From Rotaria macrura (Eukaryota > Rotifera > Eurotatoria > Philodinida > Philodinidae): a stretch of DNA of 64,000 bases. Shown here in pieces: positions 22,201 to 34,967 of this stretch. The DNA lies in assembly GCA_900239685.1 (NCBI GenBank), contig OENT01000001.1, forward strand, positions 310,001-374,000. The letters run 5' to 3'. The notes beneath the pieces were generated by a model. That model searched no databases. It had not been told where the DNA came from and saw nothing but the letters and a program-made list of their open reading frames with translations. Positions within the stretch are counted from its first letter, which is position 1. Each line of letters opens with the position of its first letter. A program made the translations under genes and the position numbers.

Positions 22201-25200
22201 TCGGTTTATGTGCACGCATATATTTCTATATCGTTGATGACGTAAGAATTTGTTCATGAACCGCAAACCAAATTGTACTGCATCAAGTAGAAGAACATGA
22301 TGAAGAAATGCAATATTGATTCTTGTTTGTGTTTTTGTATTTAGCTGCCTCTAGTGGTGCAGTTGATGAAGCTACATTTGAAGATGCATTTAATTCATCT
22401 CATCCTATACCAGTACAGTATCAATATCTTATGTCTATATTCGAATTTAATTTAATGTCTATTTGATTTAGTTTTCATCGGGTAAAGAAATTGAAAATCA
22501 ATTAGTAAGCATTCGAGATATATTAGCTGATACAAACAATGATTGGGAGAAACGTGTTGAAGCTGTATGACAAATAAAAAAGAAATACAGACATTCTTTG
22601 ATTCATCTTTGTTGCTTTGTTTCATAAATTTAGCTTAAACGATTACGTTCAATAATTGCTAGTAATGGCGATCAATACGAAGAATTCTTTCGTAATCTTC
22701 GTCAACTTGATTTACCATTAGTAGCAACAGTTAAAGATTTGCGTTCGCAAATCGTTCGCGAAGCTTGTATAACATTGGCATATATGTCTGTACGTTTAAC
22801 AAATCGTTTCGAACGTACTGCTGAAGGCATTATACCAGCCATGATTAGTTTAATACAAAACAGTGCTAAAGTTATTGCTACAAGTGGTGCTGTTGCTATG
22901 CGTTTTATTGTTGGTAATACTCAATCAAGTAAATTAACTCCACTTATATTAGCCGGAATCGAATCGAAATCTAAAGATATCCGAAGGTTTGTATAAGAAA
23001 AAGACGATATTTAATGCTAAATTGATGGTATTGACAAAAAAAATTTTCTTTCTTATTTTAGACAAACATATGAATTATTAGTTATTATGCTTTCGCAATG
23101 GGATTTTGTTTATTTGGATAAACACGGACAATTAATACATAATGTTATAAAGAAAGGTCTATCAGATGCTGATGCTGATGCACGATCACATGCAAGAAAA
23201 GCATTTGGATTGTTTCGCGATCATTTTCCTTTATTAGCTGATGCTCTACTTTCTACATTAGATGCTTCCAAAAAGAAAACTTTATTGGTTAGTTGAAAAA
23301 CGAAGAAACCAGAAATGCTTCTTTTACTTTTGTTTTATTTGTTCCTTGAATTGTTGGTTTGTTTTCTTAATGTTTGTCTATCAATAAAATAGGGTGAAAT
23401 GAGTAATTCATCAAGTACGCATTCATTAGCCAGCACAGGTACTTCAAGATTACGTAATGCGGCTAAAGAGTAAGAATATGTTTTTTTCATTTTACTATTG
23501 AGTCTACTGAAATTTGTTTTTAGTATAACTCCTAGACAAGCTCGAGCTGGTATTAATGGTAAGAAGATATTTATTTATATAGACTTTTATTAATAAAGTA
23601 TTTTTGTTATTATAGATAAACAGCAATCACCAGGTGCTATAGCTCGATCAGCTAGTGCGAATGAACTTGCACTACGAAAGAAAAATAATTTAACAAGTAA
23701 GATACGTTCTCTAGTACTGATAGATGCGTTCTGCTGTCATCTTTGTTGTTCGTCATTTCAAGGACTCGAATGAAATACAACGAATTCGCATGAGACTTTG
23801 TCACAGCTGGCGCACACTATAGAAACGAAAAGAGAGATGCTTGCAGTCACTCTAATTCTCGATAATACTTAAGATTTGGATATTTGGAGACATCAAGCCA
23901 AGGCAGAAATGACGGTTTTTAGTCGTGAACTTGCGATCTATATTCTTGGAGTCAATCGGTAGTTCATCAGAACTTGAATGAATTTTTATAAGCATTTACA
24001 ATATGGTTGAAGACATAGAAGAAATTGGTTTCAGTCTAATCAGATAAAGGTAGACAGAGAATATGAGCAGTAGTAAAAGTTTCATATCGGTCGTTGATTA
24101 ATATTCTAAAAAGTAGACAATACGAAGCGATAGGCAGAAAGATTGAAACATAATCTTATTATTGATTAATCTTTGTCATTGTAGGTTTAACTACGCCAAA
24201 AACTCAACAAACTATTGGTAAGCATATTAGTTATGAAACATAACAGAAACTTGCCGATGTGTTGATATTTAAGAGGTTATCAATATTTTTTGTGAAATAT
24301 TTGTTCTTTTTTAGTTTCTTTCGGCTATCTCATACATTTTCTTGAACTCATATTGAATAAGATGGTACTTAAGAGAACTGTTATCGGTAGTTTTCAAAAG
24401 AAAAAAAAACAATACTAATTATTGAAAATTGCTCAATACCTAATTCATGTTTTTCTATCTATTCTTTATGCAATTGAACTTCTATGAAAGAATATATCGC
24501 GCATCCATGTCAAAAAGGATTTAAATCTGAAAATAACGATGTGATTTTTTCGAGATGCTGAGCCAGTGATAGAAATATTATCTGTGTCAGATTGATACAC
24601 AAAAACTCTTGAGTATAGGAGACACAGACTAACTTTAGAGTACTTGCAATAAGCTACGCTTATTTCCAATACATATGAAGCCTTGTGTTTTACTAAAAAC
24701 CTAGACTCGTTGTGTTCCTGCGGTTTGCCTATGCCTGACAATTATTCATGATAGCATCAGAGTATTCAAACGAAGAAATATCCATAGAAAGTTTACACTT
24801 GATAGGAAAAGTGATGAGTTGTATAGTTCTTTAACTTTGAGTTTTTTTCCAGATTTTCTAAAATTCGAACTAATGCAATAAAATAGAGAATTCTACCGTG
24901 TTTGTCGTAGAGTTATTAACATTAGGCTATTGTTATTTTCGTCAATCAAATGGACAAATAAAAATTTCTCTTAAGGTCGACCACGATTTCTCGCTCAAAC
25001 AGTCGCATCAGCTACAGCAACTGCAAAGACTCCTTCTGTAAATGCTCGTCCTCCACATGTGGTTTCTCAATCTCAACCAGGCAGCCGTTCTACATCACCG
25101 AATTCAATGAAAGCTTCACACTATTTATCAAATGCATTACGTACGCCAACTAATACACGATCACGAATACCAATCGGTTCAAACAGTGGTTCAAGAATAT

Positions 25201-28200
25201 CAAGTCGAGAATCAAGTCCAGGACGAACACGTATGTTTCTTGCTAAAATGAGAATTTTTTAAAAGCGTTTTGATTTGAGTCTGATACTTGAATAAGTAAA
25301 ATAAGGAAAGAAAACCGAAAAACAAGAGAATCTAGTGAGATATTTATCAAAAAAATCCACAAGAATAAATATTTTCAGCGGTGACTGCTAGAAATGGTGG
25401 TGGTGGTGGTGGTGGTGGTGGTACTGGAAATAAACGTCGATATGGCCGTAAGTTTCTAGATGTATATGTGTTCGTATGTTAACACTGTAGCTCTATTCTT
25501 CTTATTTTGTCTGTTTGTCATGATTAAATGGGACTTTAGTGATTAGATGAATTTGATTATATGTCTTATGTTGTTCTTTTAGTTGTTTCATAGGATAGTT
25601 AAATTGTATTTTTCAGGACCATACGGATATCGAGCACCAGGAAGTGAATATGGTGAACATGTACGACGTGTAAGTGGTGCTTGGGGTGCTGATAGTGGTG
25701 ATGATGCATCCGAAACATCAAGCATATGTTCAGAGAGATCACTCGAAGTATACCGTTTGTTTTTTCATTAAATGCCAACGGTCTTTTAATTCTTTGAAAA
25801 TTATTTTTACTATATTTAGGATATAGCCGATGTTCTACGTCGAATGCAGAGTAATGAATGGACAGAGCGAAAAGAGAGTCTTGCTAGTTTATATCATATG
25901 ATCCGTTCTGGTCGTGTATTTAGGTAAATAAAATACCATCCTTATTTTTGTATTGCTATTATCGTAAATCAAATTTAAAAAAATGTTTTCATGTTTTTTA
26001 TTCGTAGTTCTCATGAATTAAAACGTTTAACTGAATTATTAACAAAACGTTTTTACGATCCCCATTCACAAGTGTTCACAGCATTTCTTGATGTTCTACC
26101 TGAATTTATAACAGCCTATAAACGTGAATTAAACGAATGGCTTTATACATTATTAACACGCTTATTAATTCGTTTGGGTGCACCAGATTTACTTGATTCA
26201 GTGTATAAAAAATTAAAAACATGCTTATCCATTGCCAACACATCGTTCGATGTTCATGCACAGTTTACTGTACTAATACGTTTTATTAATGATAATTCAT
26301 CAGCACCAGGAATAAAAGCCAAAGAAATACTTCTAAGATATTTACAACAAATCATACAACAAATGGAGCCTGTTGATATAGCTAATAATGCCGATATTCG
26401 TATCGCTTTATCGAAAGTGATCAATTGGTCAAGCGAACCGAAGAGTTTAGAAATGAGAAAGGTTTTTAAATGATGAAGAGACTTTCAAGAAAATGAAACA
26501 TCGAAAAGTAAACTTTCTTTTACTTATTATTTTTTAGGCTGCTCAAGGTGTTGTTCTTGCTCTATATAATCTAAATCGACCAGAATTTACACTGATGTTG
26601 ACTGCTTTACCATCTACTTATCAAGTATGTAATTAATTTAGAATTAGTCAATTATCTTTGTTCATCTTGATCATTTGAATCTACTATGTGATAATCAGAT
26701 ATAAAAATGAAATGAAAGTTAGCTCTCAAGGGAAACCACTCGTTTACTTTACTAGACCCTATTATAGACAGGTAACGATGGATAATAGAATAGAGAATAT
26801 ATTCTTACGTTTTAATTTTCTTTTGATATAGTAAATTTTTCTGCAGATGTTGTCTAGGTAGATGTTTATCAAACATTACTCTCATAGGATCTATGAAATT
26901 TATGCGTTGTTGACTATTGTGATGAACAATATTAATAAATATTTTTATACAACAATTATTTGAAAAAATTTTATTGTTGAACTAAATCGTTTTTCATGAA
27001 CGATAAACTTTTATGATTTCTATTATTTGTATATCACTTGATGCTTTCATTTACTGTAATACTACAACATGTTCTCATTTCATTTATGTATTTAATGAGC
27101 TATGAATGAATAACTATAAAATGCATGAGGCGGATGCTTAAGACATAATAACAGATTCTTATAGTAAACGTTATTCAATTTCAAGTGACGAGATATGTTT
27201 CAGAAATAAAAAAGCATTCCGTATGATTGAAACCTGTCCACCGAAATAGAAAGTATACACCACAATGAAGTGTTTCCTATGTACGAGTCAGCAATCAAAA
27301 TATCATTATTAATTTAAGTACATATCTAAATCATATAGAATATTAATACACGGAGCTATAGACTGAAATTTTCTCAAGTACGTTTGAAGTTGTTCAGAAT
27401 GTTAAAGAAGTTGTTTTTATTTATAAATATTTGTTCATCAACATTCTACATCTAATCTAGGATTGGATAAATTTCAGTACATTTTCCTGAACAACAAACA
27501 GTCTAAAATTGGTCTGTATACAATATACAATATACCGACTTGTGTACAGTCTTCACTTTACATATTTCGAGTCGTATAGCGATTCGTATGTGATGTTGAA
27601 GTACTTGTTTTACAAAAAGAAGTGTTATATTTATTTTTAAAAGTTTAACATTTAAAAAAGAATTGTCATACAAAATTAAATAACGTGTTATTTACTCTTG
27701 TAAATTATTTTCCATTTCCAAGTTCAGAGTTTTCAAATTGATCTGAAATACTTACTGAAATAATATTCTGTATGGAAAAAAAAAGATATCTAACTAATAT
27801 TACCTCACGTAGTAAATTCTAAATTGAGTTGTTCACAAAAAAAATATCTACACTCTATGTTTCGTGATACTGTTGATTCTCAACAACTATCTTTAATTCA
27901 TATGAGTAGATAAATTAATTCATAACACGTACATTGTTTATCAGAAATAACTGTAAAAATCAAAATTTTGTGGAAGAACAGCATTGATATAAATAGTTAT
28001 ATTTGTGTAATTCTTAAAATCATGTTTCAGTAATATATTCGATGTTATTTTTCTAGGATGCAGCTTCGAAAATTCTTCGTCCAACTAATAGCATGCAATC
28101 ATCTACACACTCACAACTTGACAATAAGTAAAACGAATAAATTGAATCGATAGTATTTTCTATTCTAAATCGATCTACTTACTATTGATTTAAGGTTTGA

Positions 28201-30653
28201 TTTTCTTCAACGATCAAATAATAATAATGGTTTAACATCTTCAATGACAAGTTCAATGCATTCAGATTTTCAAACTCCATCATATGTATCTGATATGCGA
28301 GTGTTAATGGAAAACATGCAAGCATTAAATGTAAATCATCGGCAAGATGATCTGTTATTATCAAGTTCGAGTTCATTAAAAGATAGCGGTTATCAAGGTA
28401 TATATGACAAGAAAAACGAAAATCAACCATCTAGTTCGTTTTATCCCAATGTTTTCATTGTAGATATGCGTTCAAATCCAAGTCGACATTATACACCACA
28501 AGCCTATCGTTCGAATCAATCTCAAAGCAATGTTACAGAAACGTCAGATGTACGTTCTAGCTCGATTCGTTTTAGATTTATAAAAATTTGTTCATTCTCT
28601 TTCATATTATTTTAAGAGTATTCTTGATGCTGCTGATCGTCCAGCTGCAATAGATATAGCACTTAATATGGCGAATCAACAGACTCTGGGAAAAGAACAA
28701 CGTCAACATGCATTACGTTGTATATTAAAATTTTCAAAATTAAACGATTCTGATACATGGAATTTAGCATTTAGTAAAACATTGAATATTTTAACGCAGA
28801 TTCTTGATAACGAACAAGATGATACAATATATAAAGTATATAGTCTTCGTATAATACGTGAATTGTTAACACATCATACGAGTCTGTTTATGAATTATAT
28901 TGAATTAACTATATTTCGAATACTAAAAGCACAAAGCGAAACCGAGAGTGAAGTATGTAATTTAAAGCTTAGAATACAAAATTTAGTTCTCTTTTTAAAT
29001 TTTCTTTCAAGATAACTCGTTCTGCTGAACAAGCTGCTCATGCTGCAGCTGAATATTTACCAGCTGACAATACTGTACGAGTACTTAAACCAATAATTGA
29101 ACAAGCAAAATATCCTATGAATCAATCAGCTATTGCTATGTTACAAAAGACGATTGAATTAATGAATAAAGATACATGTACAGAATTAATGTCTGAAATA
29201 ATTCCACCACTTTTAACGGTAAAATTTCGTTGTTTCATTTTTCCTCAATGATTTATAATTAATAATACCTAAGGCATGGGATACACATTCCCAAAATCTC
29301 ACCAATGGAGAAAGTGTAAGACATTGGCTTTTTTCTTCTTTATACACATAAGATTGCTCTGTTTTATCCCTTACTTTGCATGTCACATGCATATGATTCA
29401 TGCAATACTGTTGATTTGAAATTTCTTTGAATATGAATAATTCTAATTTTTGATTTTGTGATTGGTTTCATTTTTATTTTTAGTCATGGGATAGTGAAAC
29501 ATCAAGTGTACGAAAAGCGGCAGTGTTTTGTTTGGTTTCAATTTATTTGGTTGTCGGAGATAATCTTCGTACTCATCTACATAAATTAAGTGCAAGCAAG
29601 GTAAGCATAAACGAAATGTTTCTTTTCAATCTTTAGAGTTTTATAGTTGAGTATATATGTGTATATATGAGATTGCTTATAAGATAAACCATACGATTTA
29701 TTTTGATATAGTCTCGATTTTCAAGAGAAATTTTGGTAAGCTAGTATCACGATCTGCTGTATTATTTTATGTATCGCTGCTTACTCTTATTTCGCTTTGT
29801 TTATCATTTATTTGATTGATAGCAGTTTGATTAATAAGAACAAGTTTTATGTCACAGTGGTCTTCTTTATTGATTGCTGTTTATTTCATTATTCATGTTC
29901 ACAATTATTCTACTGTCTTATTGAAAAAAAAGTTTAAAAATGAAATATATGACGTGCTAAGACGGATCATTTCTAATTTTCGAATCAGATTAAGATTCTA
30001 TTCATGATATCTCGTAATATGAAACAAAAATGCCAAGAAATATTTAGTATGTGAAACTAGTAGTAGAAGACTTATTCTATCAATAAATTGCGTTAGAGTT
30101 CATTATGTTCAAAATTTTCGAAATCATTCGAATAATACTTCGAGATTTCCTTGTCAAGTTTGAAATATTTCAACCAAAGATCCGGCATACACTCTACTGG
30201 CTTTTGCATACTCAACTAAATAACATATGCAGCATACTTCTCAAATGACGAGATATCATCGTATACAATAATCTATGGTGCGGATAGAGTTTAGAATAAA
30301 TAAAACTATATCTGAAACTAACCAGATGGACTCTACTCGTCTGTAGTCTATAATCAAATCTTGAGTAAGACTATCGATTCATACTAGTAGTTATATTTCA
30401 TAAGCTAAAAAGAATGAATGAATATTTCTACATTTGCCTATGATGAATAAATCGATTTCCTTTTTATTCATAAGACGCTATAAAAAATAAAATAAAAACA
30501 ACTTTTATCTAATCGGTGTATAAGTTCTAATCATTATTTTCACTTTAGCTCAAGTTATTGAATGTTTACATTTCAAAAGCACAACAACAAACAAGCAATA
30601 CAAGCAATCTAGAAAAATCGTCAACAATGAGTGTGAATAGCAACAAAATCTAA
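17281..30653 (+). CDS. CLASP: CLASP, microtubule plus-end tracking and stabilising protein
   Basis: I trace 32 exons: 17281-17484, 17539-17620, 17693-17736, 17785-17841, 17915-18009, 19805-19880, 19961-20058, 20125-20231, 21516-21542, 21645-21773, 21864-21977, 22345-22412, 22472-22564, 22634-22986, 23062-23287, 23393-23469, 23524-23558, 23616-23696, 24185-24217, 24976-25230, 25379-25447, 25617-25747, 25820-25923, 26008-26461, 26538-26624, 28057-28127, 28195-28397, 28464-28549, 28617-28952, 29012-29218, 29484-29600, 30549-30653. They total 4224 bases, 1407 residues (human CLASP1 ~1538). TOG1 fills ~1-235 (RLGDAKDQVRE, VEIYRHVGEKVR), TOG2 ~345-590 (LRSQIVREACITL), TOG3 ~820-1040, and the C-terminal CLIP-170-binding TOG-like domain ~1155-1407. 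EB1-binding SxIP motifs are seen: SGIP in exon 11 and SRIP in exon 20. The linker is Ser/Arg-rich. CLASPs rescue and stabilise microtubules at the cortex, kinetochores and Golgi. The exact bounds of the 27-bp and 33-bp microexons are the least certain. Confidence 0.93.
19243..19280. repeat. (AC)n(AT)n compound microsatellite
   Basis: About five AC units followed by about fourteen AT units, in CLASP intron 5. Confidence 0.9.
19323..19345. repeat. (AT)n microsatellite
   Basis: Second alternating AT tract in CLASP intron 5, about 40 bases after the first. Confidence 0.9.
20327..20342. repeat. (GT)n microsatellite
   Basis: Eight GT units in the CLASP intron upstream of the alternative first exon. 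Confidence 0.9.
20960..21107 (+). CDS. CLASP: Alternative first coding exon of CLASP (short isoform lacking TOG1)
   Basis: Inside the 1284-bp intron between exons 8 and 9 an ATG opens 49 codons plus one base, ending at a good donor (CCAG|GTAAAA). It leaves phase 1, exactly the phase in which exon 8 ends, so either exon can join exon 9. An in-frame TAA 15 bases upstream of the ATG argues that it is a start exon and not a skipped internal one. The peptide is acidic (MDPSLLEQFLGP, then LTEDENDELLPL). A protein starting here would lack TOG1 and keep the SxIP region, TOG2, TOG3 and the C-terminal domain. Vertebrate CLASPs are known to have such shorter isoforms from alternative first exons. The promoter would lie in the preceding intron. 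Confidence 0.65.
22125..22148. repeat. (TA)n microsatellite
   Basis: Alternating TA tract in the 367-bp CLASP intron 11. Confidence 0.9.
25396..25422 (+). repeat. Coding (GGT)9 tract encoding nine glycines in CLASP
   Basis: Nine perfect GGT codons in exon 21, in the flexible linker before TOG3. A perfect trinucleotide repeat in coding sequence is likely to vary in length between alleles. Confidence 0.9.
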
Positions 30654-31125
30654 TTAAAAAATGGATTCTCATTTTCATGTCTTTTGAATGTACATAGAGA
30701 GTTAGACTTTTTACCTTTATTCTTAACTTAATTGTGTTTGTCTATGTATGTGTGTTTGTGTGCGTACATTGAAAAACAAAAGGAAAAACAAATGTGAATG
30801 ATTATGATGATGATGATGATGATCTTTTTCTTATGTCATTCAACATTTACAATGTAGAAATTTGATCATTATTCATATCTTCGTTTTATTTCTATAGATG
30901 ATTCAATATTATTATCATTATTATTATTACTGTTGTTGTTGTTGTTGTTGCTTCTTATATGTTCGTTCTTTGATATCAGTTTGTTTCTTCTTCTACTACT
31001 TTTTGTTCTTACTTCAAACAAATTCTTATTTTTTTCTTGTCTTCTTCAACACAACTATAAAAAAAAGGAAAATGAATAAGTTAATAAAAAACAACTCAAA
31101 ACACATAATCCTAATATCTTCATTT
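30654..31125. other. Convergent intergenic region between CLASP and the ubiquitin-fold gene
   Basis: Contains a short (GAT)n run near 30804-30822 and a (TTG)n run near 30931-30950. For CLASP the first clear AATAAA on the plus strand is at 31083-31088. For the opposing gene an AATAAA (TTTATT on the plus strand) is at 30885-30890. If both are used, the two 3' UTRs overlap by roughly 200 bases. Confidence 0.5.
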
Positions 31126-31407
31126 TCATAAACATCGATACAAGTAAAGTGTTGAACCTTCAGGTATACCAAGAGAACGAAGTGAACAAAATTGATGACA
31201 ATCAATACGTTGTTGACCATAGCACAGCATCATTTCACATTGTGGAATACATAATGCACGTTGTAAACCATAGAGTATATCTAGAATACGTGCATCACTG
31301 TCACTACGTATTCGTACTTCATAGCAACATCCCTCATATGAAACATAAACGATTGTTGCTTGGGAATGATTATTATTGTTACAGTTAGTATTTGATATGG
31401 GCATCAT
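31126..31407 (-). CDS. Small cysteine-rich ubiquitin-fold protein
   Basis: An intron-free 93-residue frame. After an Asn-rich N terminus (~1-15), residues ~18-93 read as a single ubiquitin-like fold: TIVYVSYEG, then a charged strand and helix (RILDILYGLQRAL), the turn IPQCEMMLCYGQQRI, and the final strand SLGIPEGSTLYLYRCL. The pattern of gIp...m.L.y...(L)..lGI..GstLyL is typical of UBL domains. There is no C-terminal Gly-Gly, so it is not an obvious conjugated modifier. Seven cysteines are unusual for this fold. It may be an adaptor or a single exon of a bigger protein, but a start codon, an upstream AT-rich TATA-like stretch and the absence of splice signals favour a whole small gene. It lies tail-to-tail with CLASP. 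Confidence 0.6.
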   Translation of the reverse strand: MMPISNTNCNNNNHSQATIVYVSYEGCCYEVRIRSDSDARILDILYGLQRALCIPQCEMMLCYGQQRIDCHQFCSLRSLGIPEGSTLYLYRCL

Positions 31408-33788
31408 ATTTATAAATTTTGATTCGATTGAAAATTCAAGAAAAAAAAACTATATATACACATATATTGCAAAATGAAATATTAAAGATAATGACGTAAG
31501 AATAAGTATATAGGCGGGTGCGATTTCTATTGTTCTCTGTTGATAGATACATTTCTATGATACAATAAGAACTCAAAACCAAACAGTTTTGGCGCTTGAT
31601 CGGAAATACAGAAAAGCATCTGTATTATCTATTTTATGACTGATTCGTTAAGGAAATATGCATGAACTCATTGATGCACAATGGTTAGATCAACAATAGA
31701 AAGTCGTTAAAATTCTTTCGATCATAAAATAATTAGAATATTAACAACGCATGATCTATCTGAAATAACGATCAACAACAAAGTATTTTATTTTTTTTTG
31801 GTTCATTAAATGAGTAAGTATGAGTGGGTAGATGTCGAATTGATGATAACAAAAACTATATCAAGAATATCATATGATACTCTCCTTCTCTCTTTCTATC
31901 CATGGAGGCGTCATTGAATTCGATGAACAGATGGGTGAATAGATAGAAAGTGTAAATAACATCATATTATCATCAAATCACGTTGATTATTGATCAAATC
32001 TCAAGCAAAAGTCTTCCTAATCAGTTACAATATATTATTGCATATATCCATTCTTACATTCGATTACATCAACATGATGACATAGATGTTAACTGAATGA
32101 AAATATACGACTAACGACGAGTGAATGTAAAATTCATTCTACAACAATGGGTGTTTTGATCATTAAATATTAATTACTATATCATTTCTATTGATTGCAA
32201 TGAATTTTCGAAAATTTTCTCTATTACTTTAGTTCACGTTGATTTGTGCATAAACTGATTATTATTATTACTTGGTAAGATATCTAGCTGTTGTTATATC
32301 CAAACAATATTATACTGATTGCAACTATATATATATCTGAAAGACATATCAATTATCTCCGATTGAAACTTAGTTCATTTTGATTTCAAGTTTTAGTCTA
32401 ACATCTGACAATTTTTTTAAATTTCCGCTGTTGAGCACTAAACGTTGATTTTTCTTTGAGCCTCATAATACATATATGTATATATACTTCTAACGTTTGA
32501 AACAAAAAATGTCTTGCAATTTGTGTGTCCTAGTTGACATTTTCTATCTCATAGTATTTGACTTTTTTCACTTAGATTGATTGGTTAAAAACATGTTCTA
32601 CTAACTGATTTTTCTCTTGCCCAAGTAAACTGTAGGACAGAACAATATCTATTTCTATCTTTACTGAAAAGTCAATAACTATTTGTAATTCCAGAGAGTT
32701 TTTGATTAGTAGCAATTAGTTTTCGCTTTGAGATATTTTGGTCGATGATACATATATAGTTAAGGCATAACTGTAATCTATACTGTTACAATGGACTTAG
32801 TACCGGAAAAATGTATGTCGTTTATTAGAGTTTATTTTCTACAAGTTTCAATCTAGCTAAGAGAAAAAATCAGTTTACTTACCGCACATAAATTTCGACT
32901 ATCGATAATTCTCTATGAATCAGATTTAGATGCATGATTCAGAGATTTCACTTAATATTTTCAAGTAGTCTTTATTTAAGTAATGTCAAATAATATTTCA
33001 AGTAGAAGTTTTCTAAAACCTTACAGATTATGACATGAAAATATTTATCTCAGAATAGATAATAGAAATCGATGATTATTATTTGCCATTGTCTTGATAT
33101 CTGTCTAAAATATAGTTCTTACATCTGGATAAGAATTCATTTATGTTTTTATGAAAAACAAGATTAAAGATGCACAGTGTAAATAACGTATTCTTTTGTT
33201 TTCGTCTTAAAGTAAATTTTAAGTAAAACAGCGAAGAAATCAAATAGATCGGATTTTTTTGTAAATATTTTATCTTTTTCATGAATAGAATTGCAAATAA
33301 TAGTAATGGCCACATACCGATCAGTGGAAAAAAGCTTTTACTCAGGCGGCGATTGGTAGAAAAAGAGCATCAGAGAGAACACCAAGAAAATCTCTAGTCT
33401 TTCTTTCTCCTGCTCTCCTCCACCCTCTCTCTCTCTCTGTCTTTCCACTTCTCTCTTTCTTTAGCTTTTGTTGCTGCTATTCATTCACCTCTTACACACA
33501 CACAACGACAGATACTCTTTATGTTTTGTATTTCTGGCACATTGCTTCATAAGATCTTTGAAAGGAAATTTCCTTGTATGGAATCCGAAGTACATCATGT
33601 TATTAAAATGATGTGGTCTAATCCTGACGAAACGAGAAAAATATGAAGTGTTCTTTTCTTGTTTTTATTGCGTATCTTGTATGTCAATATGAATATAGAT
33701 TATTTTAATGAGGACCCGTTTTAGATTCATCGTTACTCCTTATTTCATCATCTTCATTTTTTTCCTTCTTCATTTGTCAATCAACAAT
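31408..33788. other. Intergenic, AT-rich
   Basis: About 2.4 kb between divergent genes (ubiquitin-fold protein leftward, neuropeptide precursor rightward), so it should carry both promoters. A (CT)n pyrimidine tract at about 33410-33450 lies ~340 bases upstream of the neuropeptide start. Nothing else is recognisable. Confidence 0.5.
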
Positions 33789-34967
33789 ATGAAGCTATAC
33801 ATCTTTTTATTTGCCGTACTGATGATTTTGGTGCAAACAATCTTTACCCAAGCAACACTCACGCAGAGCTTTTCGGACAATAACAATCTTAAACGGTGAG
33901 TTTATACGAAAAAAACACAGAGACTACCTACGTGTGCGCCAAAGTTCCGTTTTACCTATTGTCACATAGCATTTCCGTTAGAGAACATGATAGGCTTTCT
34001 TTGTTCGTTTTCTTTCTATTTTTCATTCCATGTTTTAATCCGAATTGTCATATGCATTTACTGAATCCTGCTATTGCCTTTCTCTTTTAATATAATCGAA
34101 TCTGCTCTATTGTCTTTGTTATTATTGAGGTGAGCATTGGAGACATGTGTGCTAAAAGTTCAAATACACAATAATGCCTATTCCATAGGACATGATCAAT
34201 GATTTGATGAACCTATTTGGTCTCGAAACTCATAAATCATGTAAGGTATTCTACAAATAAAATGTTTATTTTGCTTTGGGAATTAATTTTATTGTTTGCT
34301 CTTATTCCGATGATATACAATATTCGATAAAAACTCTATTTAAGATCAATAGCTAAGAGGAATGTCAAGTTAAGAATAAAGTAACGTAAATCAAATCTAT
34401 AGTCAGAAATATTTGCTATTTGTGGAAAATGATGATGACAAAAGGAAATCAACGTCAATATGAATGACTCTGTAAGTGATGATATCTAAAATGATAAGAA
34501 AAAGAAATGAAATTTACTATTCTTTGTTGTCGTGTCTAATAAATGAATATAAGAAAAGACTTATATCGTCGAAAAGAAAAACGAATGAGAAAATACAATT
34601 TTCTTCATTGTCAAAATTTAAATTGTTGTTTTTGTTGTTGTTTTCTTTCTAGTATGAGTAGTGCTTGGGGTAAACGTATGTCATCAGCTTGGGGAAAACG
34701 TATGTCATCAGCATGGGGAAAACGAGGTGAAAGTGATAGTGATGAACTATACAATCATCTTCTGCGAGAATTATATCATCAAGCTCGTCCTAGTAAATAT
34801 GATTATATTCGATATCCAATGGACAATGAAGGTAAGAGTAGAACTTCAATTCTAATTCAATACTTCTATCTCCATATATATGTGTATATTTAGTGTTTGA
34901 ACAATATTTAGCACAGCGTACGACATCGAACAACGACGAAGAAGCTGCACCACAAAATATATCATGA
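33789..34967 (+). CDS. Neuropeptide precursor with three MSSAW-amide repeats
   Basis: Three exons (33789-33895, 34653-34831, 34894-34967; introns 757 and 62 bp) give 119 residues. Residues 1-~22 are a signal peptide (MKLYIFLFAVLMILVQTIF). A short spacer ends in a Lys-Arg cleavage site. Then come three back-to-back copies of MSSAWGKR, each a peptide followed by the Gly amidation donor and dibasic cleavage site. A spacer-like acidic C-terminal part of ~63 residues follows (ESDSDELYNHLLREL). Processing by prohormone convertase and PAM would yield three identical MSSAW-amide pentapeptides. The first KR is assembled across the 757-bp intron (phase 2). An in-frame upstream Met at 33708 would add 27 residues; the Met at 33789 gives the more normal signal peptide. 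I do not recognise the peptide family: it lacks the second Trp of MIP/allatostatin-B and the WGG end of kinins. Confidence 0.85.

Noticed and set aside
30898..31131. 77-codon frame with a Cys run
   Set aside because: Translation of a TTG/TTA simple repeat in the CLASP 3' flank.
33708..33788. Upstream in-frame Met adding 27 residues to the neuropeptide precursor
   Set aside because: Would place a second hydrophobic stretch before the signal peptide; the Met at 33789 gives a normal precursor. Not excluded.
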